Source of the DNA: Marinilabiliaceae bacterium ANBcel2
Lineage (GTDB): Bacteria > Bacteroidota > Bacteroidia > Bacteroidales > Marinilabiliaceae
Direction: 5' to 3'
NCBI GenBank assembly: GCA_029688995.1
Contig: JARULA010000014.1
Location: 1 to 44,281, forward strand
DNA: 44,281 nt
The stretch's first letter is position 1, and every line of letters begins with the position of its first letter. A program made the position numbers and the translations under genes. Positions 26,139 to 34,851 of this stretch are shown here, piece after piece. Below the pieces are notes generated by a model that searched no databases, was not told where the DNA came from, and saw nothing but the letters and a program-made list of their open reading frames with translations.

Positions 26139-27509
26139 ATGGCTAAATCGAAATCTGTTTTTGTTTGTACAAATTGTGGCTCCGAATCTCCAAAGTGGAT
26201 TGGTAAATGCTATTCATGCGGTGAGTGGAACAGTTTTGTTGAGGAGATAGCTATTACCGGTAAAAGTAAATCGTCACGCACTATCTCTTTTTCTCCTTTG
26301 GAGGTTCAAAAACCTGTATCAGTTAATAACGTGGTGGCCGATACCGTTCCGCGCATTGATACGGGCATTGATGAGCTTAACAGGGTGCTTGGAGGAGGGA
26401 TGGTTCCCGGAGCTCTTGTTTTGGTTGGAGGGGAGCCCGGTATAGGCAAGTCGACTCTTGTTTTACAGATGGCTCTTAAGCTTAGTGAGGTAGATATATT
26501 ATATGTATCGGGCGAAGAGAGTCAGCAGCAAATTAAGATGCGTGCCGAGCGTATTGCACCGGATAAAGGAGATCACTGTTTGGTTGTTAATGAAACCTCT
26601 CTTGAAAAAGTTGTTACACATGTAAATAATTGTAAACCATCCCTTTTAATTATAGATTCGGTGCAAACTCTTGAACGTGAAGGTATAGAGTCGGCACCGG
26701 GAAGTGTATCTCAAATTAGGGAGTGTACTGCTGCAATTATGCGTATTGCAAAGGAGAAAAATTTACCTGTAATACTTATTGGCCATATAAATAAGGAGGG
26801 CTCAATTGCCGGACCAAAAGTTCTTGAACATATTGTGGATGTGGTGTTACAGTTTGAAGGTGATCGCCAACATATGTATCGAATATTGCGGTCGGCAAAG
26901 AACCGTTTTGGTTCTACATCAGAGATAGGTATTTTTGAGATGCTTGGCACAGGATTAAGAGAGGTTTTGAATCCCAGCGAGATGTTTTTGGCTCATCAAC
27001 AGAGAGATATGAGCGGAATTGCTATCTCTGCTGCTGTTGAGGGGCAGCGCCCTTTTTTAATTGAGGTGCAGGCGTTAGCTGGCACAGCTGCTTATGGTAC
27101 ACCTCAAAGATCGTCAACCGGATTTGATTTGAGACGATTAAATATGCTTCTGGCCGTTCTTGAGAAGAGAGCCGGGTTTAAACTTGCTGCCAAAGATGTT
27201 TTTTTGAATATTGCCGGAGGGTTAAAGGTTAATGACCCTGCTATTGATTTGGCTGTTGTAACAGCCATTTTGTCATCAAACACCGATTTAACTGTTGACA
27301 GGCACACTGCTTTAACAGGTGAGGTTGGTTTATCGGGTGAAATTCGTCCGGTAACCAGAATAGAGCAGCGGGTAGGTGAAGCTCAAAAGCTTGGTTTTAA
27401 AAAGATTATAATTCCTCGTTATAATAAAGGGGTTGACTTTTCAAAATACTCAATTGAGATTTTTCAGGCAGATAAAATAGAAGAGGCTTTTAGAGATCTT
27501 TTTGCATAA
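26139..27509 (+). CDS. radA: DNA repair protein RadA
   Basis: A 456-residue RecA-like branch-migration ATPase that processes recombination intermediates. The N-terminal C4 zinc finger is C10, C13, C24, C27; Walker A is GEPGIGKST (98-106); the RadA-specific KNRFG motif lies mid-protein (KNRFGSTSEIG); the C-terminal third is the Lon-protease-like domain (GLKVNDPAIDLAV, GEVGLSGEIRPV). The ATG is certain since the zinc finger starts 9 residues later. Its start codon follows an intrinsic terminator almost directly, so expression may depend on read-through or on an internal promoter not evident here. Confidence 0.97.
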   Translation: MAKSKSVFVCTNCGSESPKWIGKCYSCGEWNSFVEEIAITGKSKSSRTISFSPLEVQKPVSVNNVVADTVPRIDTGIDELNRVLGGGMVPGALVLVGGEPGIGKSTLVLQMALKLSEVDILYVSGEESQQQIKMRAERIAPDKGDHCLVVNETSLEKVVTHVNNCKPSLLIIDSVQTLEREGIESAPGSVSQIRECTAAIMRIAKEKNLPVILIGHINKEGSIAGPKVLEHIVDVVLQFEGDRQHMYRILRSAKNRFGSTSEIGIFEMLGTGLREVLNPSEMFLAHQQRDMSGIAISAAVEGQRPFLIEVQALAGTAAYGTPQRSSTGFDLRRLNMLLAVLEKRAGFKLAAKDVFLNIAGGLKVNDPAIDLAVVTAILSSNTDLTVDRHTALTGEVGLSGEIRPVTRIEQRVGEAQKLGFKKIIIPRYNKGVDFSKYSIEIFQADKIEEAFRDLFA

Positions 27510-27530
27510 AATCTATCTAAAAGCCTCTTA
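27482..27530. terminator. Long-stem hairpin between convergent radA and PBP1A-like gene
   Basis: AAGAGGCTTTTAGA (27482-27495) and TCTAAAAGCCTCTT (27517-27530) form a perfect 14-base stem whose 5' arm is inside the last radA codons. It probably terminates both convergent transcripts. Confidence 0.65.
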
Positions 27531-27551
27531 TAATTAATTTATTGAATTTTT

Positions 27552-29942
27552 TTAAAAGAATTCATCATCTCTTCTTGACCTTTCTTGTCGAGGAGTTTCA
27601 GCATCTTGGGGAACATACTCAAGGTCAATATCATCTTCTGATTCGGGTTCTATCTCATCGGGGCATTTAAGGTTTATATTAAATCCTGCAGGTTCTTCAA
27701 ACTTGATCTCCTCATCAATATGTGGCAGCTCTTCATTTTCATAAGCAGGTTTTTTGTAGAGAGCCCAAATTGGAAGAGCAGTATTTGCTCCCTGTCCGTG
27801 GTACAGATTGTCAAAATGGATATCACGATCTTCACCTCCTACCCAAACACCTGTAACAAGATTTGGAGTTACCCCCATAAACCATCCGTCTGAGTTATTT
27901 TGTGTAGTCCCGGTTTTACCTCCTATTTGTCCGTTAAATCCATATCTGAATCGTAGTCGTACAGCTGTTCCGGTATTAACAACCCCTTCAAGCAGATTTA
28001 CCATAAGATAGGCAGCCTGCTCATCAATAGCTTCCCGTCTGCGCGGATTAAAATTGGCGATAACATTCCCGTAGCGATCCTCAATTCTTGTTACATAGAC
28101 CGGTTCGGTATGCACTCCTTTGTTGGCATAGGTGGCATATGCTGCTACCATTTCACTCAATCCAAAATCGGGGGTGCCTAACCCAAGCGCAGGAACAGCA
28201 TCCATATAAGAGCGTATTCCCAATGTGCGAATCATATTTGCTACCGCATCGGGATTATACTGCTTCATAATCCAGGATGTAATATTGTTGTTCGATTGTG
28301 ATAGTCCCCATTTTAACGATACCATTTCACCCTCTCTTCTCTCACTGGTTGTTCGTGGTGACCATGTTTGTCCTGTTGGCAGATAAAAAGTTTGGGGAAT
28401 ATTATGAACCATATGACATGGGGTAAGTCCCTCCTGCATTGCAAGAGTATAAACAAATGGTTTAATTGTCGATCCTACCTGACGTTTTCCCTGAGTTGCC
28501 ATATCATATTTAAAATGTCTGTATGAGGGGCCGCCAACATAAGCTTTTACATGACCATTGTGCGGATCCATAGAAAAGAGACTGGCTCTTAAAAATGATT
28601 TGTAGTAATGGATCGAGTCGATTGGACTCATAATAGTATCTATTTCTCCCTCATATGAAAAAACAGACATTTCCACGGGCTCATTTAACACCTTCATTAT
28701 AGAGTCTCGTGAAACTCCTTGCTGATTCATAACTCTATATCTGTCGGTTTGTCTTATCGATCTGTTTATAATCCCTTCGTACTGCTCCTGACTAATATTT
28801 TGAGTAAAAGGAGCTCTGGGACGTCCCTTTTTTTCTCTGAAGAATTGTGGTTGCAGATCCTCAGCAAGATGTTTACGTACGGCATCTTCGGCATACTGCT
28901 GTAATCGCGAATCAATAGTGGTATGAATTGTTAAGCCGTCACTATAAATGTCATATCTTGTGCCATCAGCTTTAAGATTTTTATTTACCCAGCCGTATAA
29001 CGGATTGGTAGACCACTCTATACTATCTTCAAGGAATCTCTGTTCCTGCCACGAGGCGTAATTTTCTCTTACCGGCTCATTAGCAGTTAATATATTTCTT
29101 AAGAACTCTCTTAAATAGGGAGCAGGCCCCCCTATGTGATCCGAACGGTTAAAGTCTATCTCTAATGGCAGCTCACTTATAGAATCCAGCTCTGCTGTGG
29201 TAATATAGCCGGCAGCTTCCATCCTGCGAAGTACAACATTTCGTCTTGATTCAACCAGTTCGGGGCGGCGCACAGGATTAAATAGTGACGGGTTTTTAAG
29301 CATTCCCATTAATGCGGCCGACTCCTCAATGGTAAGTGAATCGGGTGTTGTTCTAAAAAAAGTAGAAGCAGCCGATTTTATACCGTAAGCATCATAAATA
29401 AAGGGGGCTTTATTGAGATACATCGTTAATATCTCATCCTTGGTATATCGTCTTTCAAGCTGTGCAGCTATAACCCACTCTTTGAGTTTTTGCAGACTTC
29501 TTTCGTAGATATTTCGTGCAGGTGCATGAAAAAGTAGCTTTGCAAGCTGTTGGGTAATTGTACTTCCACCTCCGGCATCCTGTTGTCCCATTAATATGGT
29601 TCTAACAGCAACCCGTGCCAGTCCGCGCGCATCAATCCCTGAATGGTTGTAAAATCTCACATCCTCAATAGCAATAAGAGCATTTATTACATTAGGCGAT
29701 ATATCATCAAAATCTACACTTGATCTGTTTTCTCTAAAATAACTTCCAATATGTACTCCATCTGCCGAATAGAGCTCAGTTGCCAAATTACTGTGTGGGT
29801 TTTCAAGCTCTTCAAACCCGGGCATAAAACCGAGGGCCCCAACCGAGATTAGCCAAAAAAGCAGGATTGCCATTAATATTGCACTCCCGAATATGGCATA
29901 AAGCCAAAGAATAATTTTTTTTACCCGTGATTTTTGTTCCAT
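27552..29942 (-). CDS. Class A penicillin-binding protein (PBP1A-like)
   Basis: A bifunctional peptidoglycan synthase of 796 residues with one N-terminal transmembrane helix (WLYAIFGSAILMAILLFWLI). The GT51 glycosyltransferase domain shows EDVRFYNHSGID and GGSTITQQLAKLLF. The transpeptidase domain has GSTIKPF (SxxK), SQSNNN (SxN) and GKTGTTQNNSDGWF (KTG). The C-terminal tail is acidic and low-complexity, ending RRDDEFF. I start at the ATG at 29940-29942 (MEQKSRVKK); an upstream in-frame TTG at 29975 lies inside the likely -7 promoter element and is not credible. It is divergent from topA. Confidence 0.95.
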   Translation of the reverse strand: MEQKSRVKKIILWLYAIFGSAILMAILLFWLISVGALGFMPGFEELENPHSNLATELYSADGVHIGSYFRENRSSVDFDDISPNVINALIAIEDVRFYNHSGIDARGLARVAVRTILMGQQDAGGGSTITQQLAKLLFHAPARNIYERSLQKLKEWVIAAQLERRYTKDEILTMYLNKAPFIYDAYGIKSAASTFFRTTPDSLTIEESAALMGMLKNPSLFNPVRRPELVESRRNVVLRRMEAAGYITTAELDSISELPLEIDFNRSDHIGGPAPYLREFLRNILTANEPVRENYASWQEQRFLEDSIEWSTNPLYGWVNKNLKADGTRYDIYSDGLTIHTTIDSRLQQYAEDAVRKHLAEDLQPQFFREKKGRPRAPFTQNISQEQYEGIINRSIRQTDRYRVMNQQGVSRDSIMKVLNEPVEMSVFSYEGEIDTIMSPIDSIHYYKSFLRASLFSMDPHNGHVKAYVGGPSYRHFKYDMATQGKRQVGSTIKPFVYTLAMQEGLTPCHMVHNIPQTFYLPTGQTWSPRTTSERREGEMVSLKWGLSQSNNNITSWIMKQYNPDAVANMIRTLGIRSYMDAVPALGLGTPDFGLSEMVAAYATYANKGVHTEPVYVTRIEDRYGNVIANFNPRRREAIDEQAAYLMVNLLEGVVNTGTAVRLRFRYGFNGQIGGKTGTTQNNSDGWFMGVTPNLVTGVWVGGEDRDIHFDNLYHGQGANTALPIWALYKKPAYENEELPHIDEEIKFEEPAGFNINLKCPDEIEPESEDDIDLEYVPQDAETPRQERSRRDDEFF

Positions 29943-29972
29943 AGGGACTGATACTAAAATGTTTTTCCGGTG

Positions 29973-29980
29973 CAAAAATA
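29973..29980 (-). promoter_or_regulatory. Likely -7 element for the PBP1A-like gene
   Basis: TATTTTTG on the minus strand matches TAnnTTTG exactly and places the start near 29966, some 24 bases before the chosen ATG. No good -33 TTTG is seen. Confidence 0.5.
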
Positions 29981-30009
29981 GTAATAATTAATTAAGATGT
30001 TCTTAAACA

Positions 30010-30042
30010 TTTGAATGTATGTATCATTATTTTATAAATTTG
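30010..30042 (+). promoter_or_regulatory. Bacteroidota-type promoter for topA and possibly the T9SS operon
   Basis: TTTG (30010-30013), 21 bases, then TAAATTTG (30035-30042): an exact match to the consensus with normal spacing. The start would be near 30049, 17 bases before the topA ATG. Confidence 0.75.
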
Positions 30043-30065
30043 CCACACTTTTATAATTTTTAAAT

Positions 30066-32585
30066 ATGGCTCCAAAAGCGAAAGAAAAAGCAAAGAATCT
30101 TGTAATTGTAGAGTCACCTGCAAAAGCAAAAACAATTGAGAAATTTTTAGGTAACGACTATCTGGTTAAATCCAGTTATGGTCATATAAGAGATCTTGAG
30201 AAAAAAGATTTCGGCATTGATAAGTCTGACAACTACAAACCAAAATATGTGGTCTCTTCTGATAAAAAAGAGGTTGTGAAAGAGTTAAAAAAGCTTGTAG
30301 ATAATTCAGAGCTTGTTTGGCTTGCTGCTGATGAAGACCGTGAAGGAGAGGCAATAGCGTGGCATTTAGCTGAGGTGTTAGATCTTAAAGAGGAGAATAC
30401 CCGAAGAATTGTTTTTCATGAGATTACAAAAAAGGCAATAACCAATGCAATTGAGAATCCCAGGCAAATTAATTACAATCTTGTAAATGCCCAGCAAGCA
30501 CGGCGTGTATTGGATCGTCTTGTAGGATTTGAGCTCTCACCGGTTTTATGGAAAAAGGTTAAACCATCACTTTCAGCCGGACGGGTGCAGTCGGTAGCTG
30601 TTAGATTGCTTGTTGAGAGGGAGAGAGAGATTTTTGAGTTTTCTCCAAAATCTTCATTCAGGGTTAAAGCCATTTTTAATGTCACCTCTCAGCAAAATAA
30701 GGTTTATGAGATGACAGCAGAGTTAAATCATCGCTTTAAAACCGAAGAAGAGGCACAAAAATTTGTAGAACATTGCACCGGGTCAAATTTTACAGTTAAT
30801 AAGGTTACTAAAAAACCTTATCGCAAAACACCTGCTGCTCCTTTTACAACTTCAACACTTCAACAGGAAGCAGCTCGAAAGCTTGGTTTTTCGGTTAGTC
30901 AAACCATGTCGGTAGCTCAAAGACTTTATGAAGCAGGTAAGATAACTTATATGAGAACCGATTCGGTTAACCTTGCCGGAGATGCTGTAAATGCAGCTGT
31001 TGAGCGCATCAAAGAAGATATGGGAGATAAGTATGTAAAGGTTCGAAAGTATAGCACTAAAAGTAAGGGTGCACAGGAAGCACACGAAGCTATTCGTCCG
31101 ACCAATCCCGGTAAAGAGAGTGTTGGCGGCAATGATCGCGAGAAGAGATTGTATGACCTTATCTATAAAAGAACTCTTGCATCTCAAATGAGTGATGCCA
31201 GTATAGAAAAAACCAGTGTTGAAATTGATGTTGAGGGCTCGCAATATAATTTTCAGGCAACTGGAGAGGTTATTCTGTTTGATGGATTTTTAAAGGTTTA
31301 TATAGAGTCAAATGATAATGAGAGAGAAGAGGAGGATGCTCCCGGATTTTTACCTCCTATTAAAGAGAATGATCCCCTTATCTTAAAATCTTTGCAGGCC
31401 AGAGAGCGTTGGACTCAAAAGCCGCCGCGATACGGAGAGGCTGCCCTTGTTCGTAAGCTTGAAGAGCTGGGTATTGGGCGTCCGTCAACTTATGCTCCAA
31501 CAATAAATACTATACAGCAAAGAGGATATGTTGTAAAAGAGGATCGTCCCGGAACTCCCCGTGAGTATAGGGTGATTGAGCTTGTTGATAATAAGATAAA
31601 AACTGATAAGAGAGTTGAGAATAGCGGTGCTGAGCGATCAAAGCTCTTCCCTACCGATATAGCTATGGTGGTAAATGATTTTCTCATTAAATATTTCCCC
31701 GATATTGTAAGCTATGATTTTACAGCCAAAGTAGAAAAAGAGTTTGACCGTATTGCAGTAGGTGATGTTGTCTGGAATGAGGCTATTCACAATTTTTATG
31801 TTCCCTTTAATAAGCAGGTAGAGGAGACACTAGAAAAATCGGAGAGAAATAGAGGAGAGAGAATTTTGGGAACCGATCCTAAAACCGGTAAGGTTGTTAG
31901 TGTACGTATTGGGAGGTACGGACCAATGGCGCAGCTTTCAAATCCTGAAGATGAAGAGGAGAAACCCCGTTTTGCATCGTTAACACGAGAGCAACATCTT
32001 GAAACCATAACTCTTGAGGAGGCATTAAAACTTTTTGAACTGCCTCGTGATTTGGGATTGTACGAGGATAAAAAAGTTGTTGTGGGCGTTGGGCGTTTTG
32101 GTCCTTATGTACGTCACGACGGCAAGTTTGCTTCTTTAAAGAAAGGGGTAGATGATCCATTAGAGATAACTTTAGAACGAGCCATTCATTTGATTGAAGA
32201 AAAACGGGAGAGAGACAATAAAAAGATAGTTAAGTCGTTTAAAAATGTGCCGGAGCTTCAAATTTTAAGAGGAAGATGGGGACCATATATTAGTTATGAT
32301 AAGAAAAACTTTAAGGTTCCAAAGGATGTTGAAGCCTCGGAGTTAAGTGCCGATGATTGTTTAGAGATTATTGAAAAGTCAAAATCCTCGGTTGGCACAA
32401 AAAAGAGTAAAGCTAAAAGTAGTACTGCAAAAAAGAGTACTGCAAAAAAGAGTGAGACAAAAAAAGGTACTGCAACAAAAAAAAGTGCGACCAAAAAGAG
32501 TGGTACATCAACTAAAAGTAGTGCTAAAAAGAGCTCTACAACTAAGAGCAGCACAAAAAAGAGCAGAAGTAGTAAAAAAGAGTAG
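30066..32585 (+). CDS. topA: DNA topoisomerase I (type IA)
   Basis: The 839-residue enzyme relaxes negative supercoils. The TOPRIM domain has VIVESPAKAKTIEKFLG (13-29) and the metal/acid motif DEDREG (89-94). The catalytic tyrosine is Y295 in TYMRTDS. C-terminal zinc fingers are replaced by TopA C-terminal repeats (IGRYGPMAQL, VGRFGPYVRHDGKFASL, RGRWGPYISYDKKNF), as is usual in Bacteroidota. The last 65 or so residues (from about 772) are an unstructured Lys/Ser/Thr-rich tail. It heads a co-oriented run that continues, 25 bases on, with the arginase-fold gene and the T9SS genes. Confidence 0.97.
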   Translation: MAPKAKEKAKNLVIVESPAKAKTIEKFLGNDYLVKSSYGHIRDLEKKDFGIDKSDNYKPKYVVSSDKKEVVKELKKLVDNSELVWLAADEDREGEAIAWHLAEVLDLKEENTRRIVFHEITKKAITNAIENPRQINYNLVNAQQARRVLDRLVGFELSPVLWKKVKPSLSAGRVQSVAVRLLVEREREIFEFSPKSSFRVKAIFNVTSQQNKVYEMTAELNHRFKTEEEAQKFVEHCTGSNFTVNKVTKKPYRKTPAAPFTTSTLQQEAARKLGFSVSQTMSVAQRLYEAGKITYMRTDSVNLAGDAVNAAVERIKEDMGDKYVKVRKYSTKSKGAQEAHEAIRPTNPGKESVGGNDREKRLYDLIYKRTLASQMSDASIEKTSVEIDVEGSQYNFQATGEVILFDGFLKVYIESNDNEREEEDAPGFLPPIKENDPLILKSLQARERWTQKPPRYGEAALVRKLEELGIGRPSTYAPTINTIQQRGYVVKEDRPGTPREYRVIELVDNKIKTDKRVENSGAERSKLFPTDIAMVVNDFLIKYFPDIVSYDFTAKVEKEFDRIAVGDVVWNEAIHNFYVPFNKQVEETLEKSERNRGERILGTDPKTGKVVSVRIGRYGPMAQLSNPEDEEEKPRFASLTREQHLETITLEEALKLFELPRDLGLYEDKKVVVGVGRFGPYVRHDGKFASLKKGVDDPLEITLERAIHLIEEKRERDNKKIVKSFKNVPELQILRGRWGPYISYDKKNFKVPKDVEASELSADDCLEIIEKSKSSVGTKKSKAKSSTAKKSTAKKSETKKGTATKKSATKKSGTSTKSSAKKSSTTKSSTKKSRSSKKE
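32382..32582 (+). repeat. Low-complexity AAAAAGAGT-type repeats encoding the topA basic tail
   Basis: Imperfect short repeats (AAAAAGAGTACTGC and variants) encode AKKS, TKKS and TKSS units at the end of topA. Nucleotide and amino-acid periodicity are both evident; the tract is likely to vary in length between strains. Confidence 0.75.
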
Positions 32586-32610
32586 TTTAAACTATAATTT
32601 TTAAATATAA

Positions 32611-33708
32611 GTGAAAGAGAGTCTGGCTAACTTTTTAAAGCCGGTTAACCCTAAAACAGTTGAGCTTCCCGGTTTTTCATCATCGGATATGTTCAAAAAT
32701 GTGGTAGAGTTCTTTGATGGCAGTGATCATTTTTTTAGTGAAAAAAAATATGATGTGATACTGATTGGAGTACCGGGTGATACAGTGACAGCCATTCGCA
32801 AATGGCTCTACTCTTTACGTAAAGATTTTAATACACTCTCTATTGCCGATGCCGGCAATCTTTTAGGTAAGAGTGATAATGATAGATATTATGCTTTGCA
32901 ATATGTTGCAGAGAGACTGATCTCAAAGGAGACAGTTGTTTTATTTATTGGTGGTTGTGAGAGTCTTAACAGAGCAGTCTTAGATTTTGCGAAAAAAGTT
33001 AACTCTTCTTTATCACTTGCGGTGGTTGATAGTATAGTTGATAACTGGTTGGCAAAGAGTATCGATAATTGTGGCAACTATATAGAAGATGTTGTGTTAG
33101 CAGGTGCTCAACGATATTTTCTTGCCCCGGGATATGAGAAGCTTTTTATTGACAATTTTTATCGTATTATCTATCTTGGCGATTTACGTGCCGAAATAGA
33201 TGGGGCCGAACCCGGTATTAGAGATGCCGACAGCTTCTTTTTCAGCTTTAAGTCAGTAAAAGGAGAGCCGCATAAAGTTGTGGGTATTAGCTCCCCGCAC
33301 GGTATTGAGCCTTATGATGCCTGTAAGATGATGAGGTTTGCAGGTTTTAGCGATAAGGTTAAGATTGCTGCTCTATCAGATATCGACTGTAAAAACGGTT
33401 ACAGTGATAAAAGGACTCTGTTAGCGGCACAAATGGTTTGGTTTTTTATTGATGGTGTTGCCGGTCGCTGTTGTGACCATCCCACTAATAACGATAAAAG
33501 GTATGTTAAAAAATATATTACACCACATGGGATGGATGAGGGAATAACTTTTTATGACAATAGTGTTACAGGGAGATGGTGGATTGAGGTACCTGCAAAA
33601 AACGGCAGTAATATAAAATCATGCCGGGAGGTCGATTATAATAACGCTTTAGAAGGAGATATACCGGATACATGGTGGCGTTTTTTTAGGAAAAATCGAT
33701 CAGGTTGA
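32611..33708 (+). CDS. Arginase/formimidoylglutamase-fold protein lacking canonical metal ligands
   Basis: A 365-residue protein starting at a GTG (32611); N-terminal LANFLKPVNP is preserved with that start. It resembles the ureohydrolase fold, but the three metal motifs are altered: GGDHS is GGCES, DAHxD is VVDSIVD, and the last (SxDxDxxDP) is LSDIDCKNGYS. Binding of a dinuclear Mn centre is thus doubtful. From memory, an arginase-like gene between topA and the gldK/porK block recurs in Bacteroidota with T9SS. It is 25 bases from both topA and porP, so co-transcribed. I infer a non-catalytic or altered role, perhaps linked to T9SS, with no direct evidence. Confidence 0.78.
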   Translation: MKESLANFLKPVNPKTVELPGFSSSDMFKNVVEFFDGSDHFFSEKKYDVILIGVPGDTVTAIRKWLYSLRKDFNTLSIADAGNLLGKSDNDRYYALQYVAERLISKETVVLFIGGCESLNRAVLDFAKKVNSSLSLAVVDSIVDNWLAKSIDNCGNYIEDVVLAGAQRYFLAPGYEKLFIDNFYRIIYLGDLRAEIDGAEPGIRDADSFFFSFKSVKGEPHKVVGISSPHGIEPYDACKMMRFAGFSDKVKIAALSDIDCKNGYSDKRTLLAAQMVWFFIDGVAGRCCDHPTNNDKRYVKKYITPHGMDEGITFYDNSVTGRWWIEVPAKNGSNIKSCREVDYNNALEGDIPDTWWRFFRKNRSG

Positions 33709-33733
33709 AACCTTTAAGCCCCAAAAATAGTAT

Positions 33734-34813
33734 ATGAAATTAGTTTTTGTGACAAAAAAATTAAGCTCTTTGAAGCTGACCGGTTTAAGCATGAATAGTG
33801 ACACTATTCATTATAGATTGAAAAAAAACAGCACTCTTTTTTTTCAATTTAGAACGTTTTGGGCTGGGAGTTTTATTTTTTTTGCGTTATTTTGCACAAA
33901 ACCTTTAGTTCATTCTCAATATGATCCTCAGTTTAGCCAAAACATGTTTAATCCTGTAGTGGTAAATCCCGGATATGCAGGAAATTCAGGAATGGTTAAT
34001 CTGGTCGCCTTAGACAGGCATCAATGGGTTGGAATTGAAGGAGCCCCGAGGACAACGGTCGTGGGGGCAGATATGGGATTGAATTTGATGGGAAATTCAG
34101 GGGGAGTCGGACTTGTTGTTATGAATGATGAGATCGGATTCTTCAGGAATATTACAATACAAGCTTCATTGGCGCGTCAGATAATACTTGATGAAGGAAG
34201 ACTTGGCTTTGGTATAGGAGCAGGAGTTGTAAATCAGGTATTTGATGGCACAAAAGTTGAACTTGATCCCGGGGGAGGGGGCAATTATCACAGTCCGGAT
34301 GACCCTCTTATCTCAGGAGTTGAAGAGAATGGTACAGCATTGGATGTTGGTGCGGGAGTCTATTTTTCCCGAAAAAATTATTATGGAGGATTCTCCGTTT
34401 TACATTTATTTGAGCCAAATCCAAACTTTGATGATCAGTTAAGCGTATATGTGCCACGTTCTTTTTTTTTAACAGCAGGATACAATCACCATTTGTATCA
34501 AAATCCCATAATTTTGAAACCCTCTTTTTTTCTTAAACAGTCGGGTGGCTCATGGCAACTTGATTTGAATATGAATGCACTGTTTAATGAAAGATATTGG
34601 TTGGGGTTAACATATCGCATTACCGATGCGATTGTACTTTTGGGAGGTGTTGAGTTAAATAATGGATTAAGAGTAGGTTACAGTTATGATATAACAACCT
34701 CGGGATTGGGTAATGCAGGCAGTAAAGGAAGTCATGAAATAATGGTTGGTTATCAATTTGATATATCCCTCGGAAGAGGAGAACAAAAATATAGAAGCGT
34801 AAGATATTTGTAA
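33734..34813 (+). CDS. porP: Type IX secretion membrane protein, PorP/SprF family
   Basis: The 359-residue protein has a hydrophobic export segment (FWAGSFIFFALF..VHSQ) then YDPQFSQNMFNPVVVNPGYAGN, the hallmark of PorP/SprF. The rest is beta-barrel-like with alternating hydrophobic strands, including AALDRHQWVG-type (VALDRHQWVGIEGAP) sequence, and ends with a short basic tail. PorP is an outer-membrane part of the T9SS that works with PorK/GldK and PorN/GldN. The ATG at 33734 is preceded by an A-rich stretch typical for the phylum but gives a long n-region; the ATG at 33791 is an alternative. First gene of the porP-gldKLMN block. Confidence 0.9.
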   Translation: MKLVFVTKKLSSLKLTGLSMNSDTIHYRLKKNSTLFFQFRTFWAGSFIFFALFCTKPLVHSQYDPQFSQNMFNPVVVNPGYAGNSGMVNLVALDRHQWVGIEGAPRTTVVGADMGLNLMGNSGGVGLVVMNDEIGFFRNITIQASLARQIILDEGRLGFGIGAGVVNQVFDGTKVELDPGGGGNYHSPDDPLISGVEENGTALDVGAGVYFSRKNYYGGFSVLHLFEPNPNFDDQLSVYVPRSFFLTAGYNHHLYQNPIILKPSFFLKQSGGSWQLDLNMNALFNERYWLGLTYRITDAIVLLGGVELNNGLRVGYSYDITTSGLGNAGSKGSHEIMVGYQFDISLGRGEQKYRSVRYL

Positions 34814-34851
34814 GAGTTTAAATGGTACAGTTATAAGAATATAGTAAAACT

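Noticed and set aside
27552-29975. Longer start for the PBP1A-like gene at TTG 29975
   Set aside because: It is a TTG inside a TATTTTTG promoter element, and the in-frame ATG at 29942 is followed directly by the normal basic and transmembrane start.
30852-32554. Several antisense frames within topA
   Set aside because: They have no family features and exist because of the codon bias and low-complexity tail of the real gene on the plus strand.
32382-32582. Possible CRISPR or satellite array
   Set aside because: Repeats are short, imperfect, in frame and continuous with topA; there are no unique spacers.
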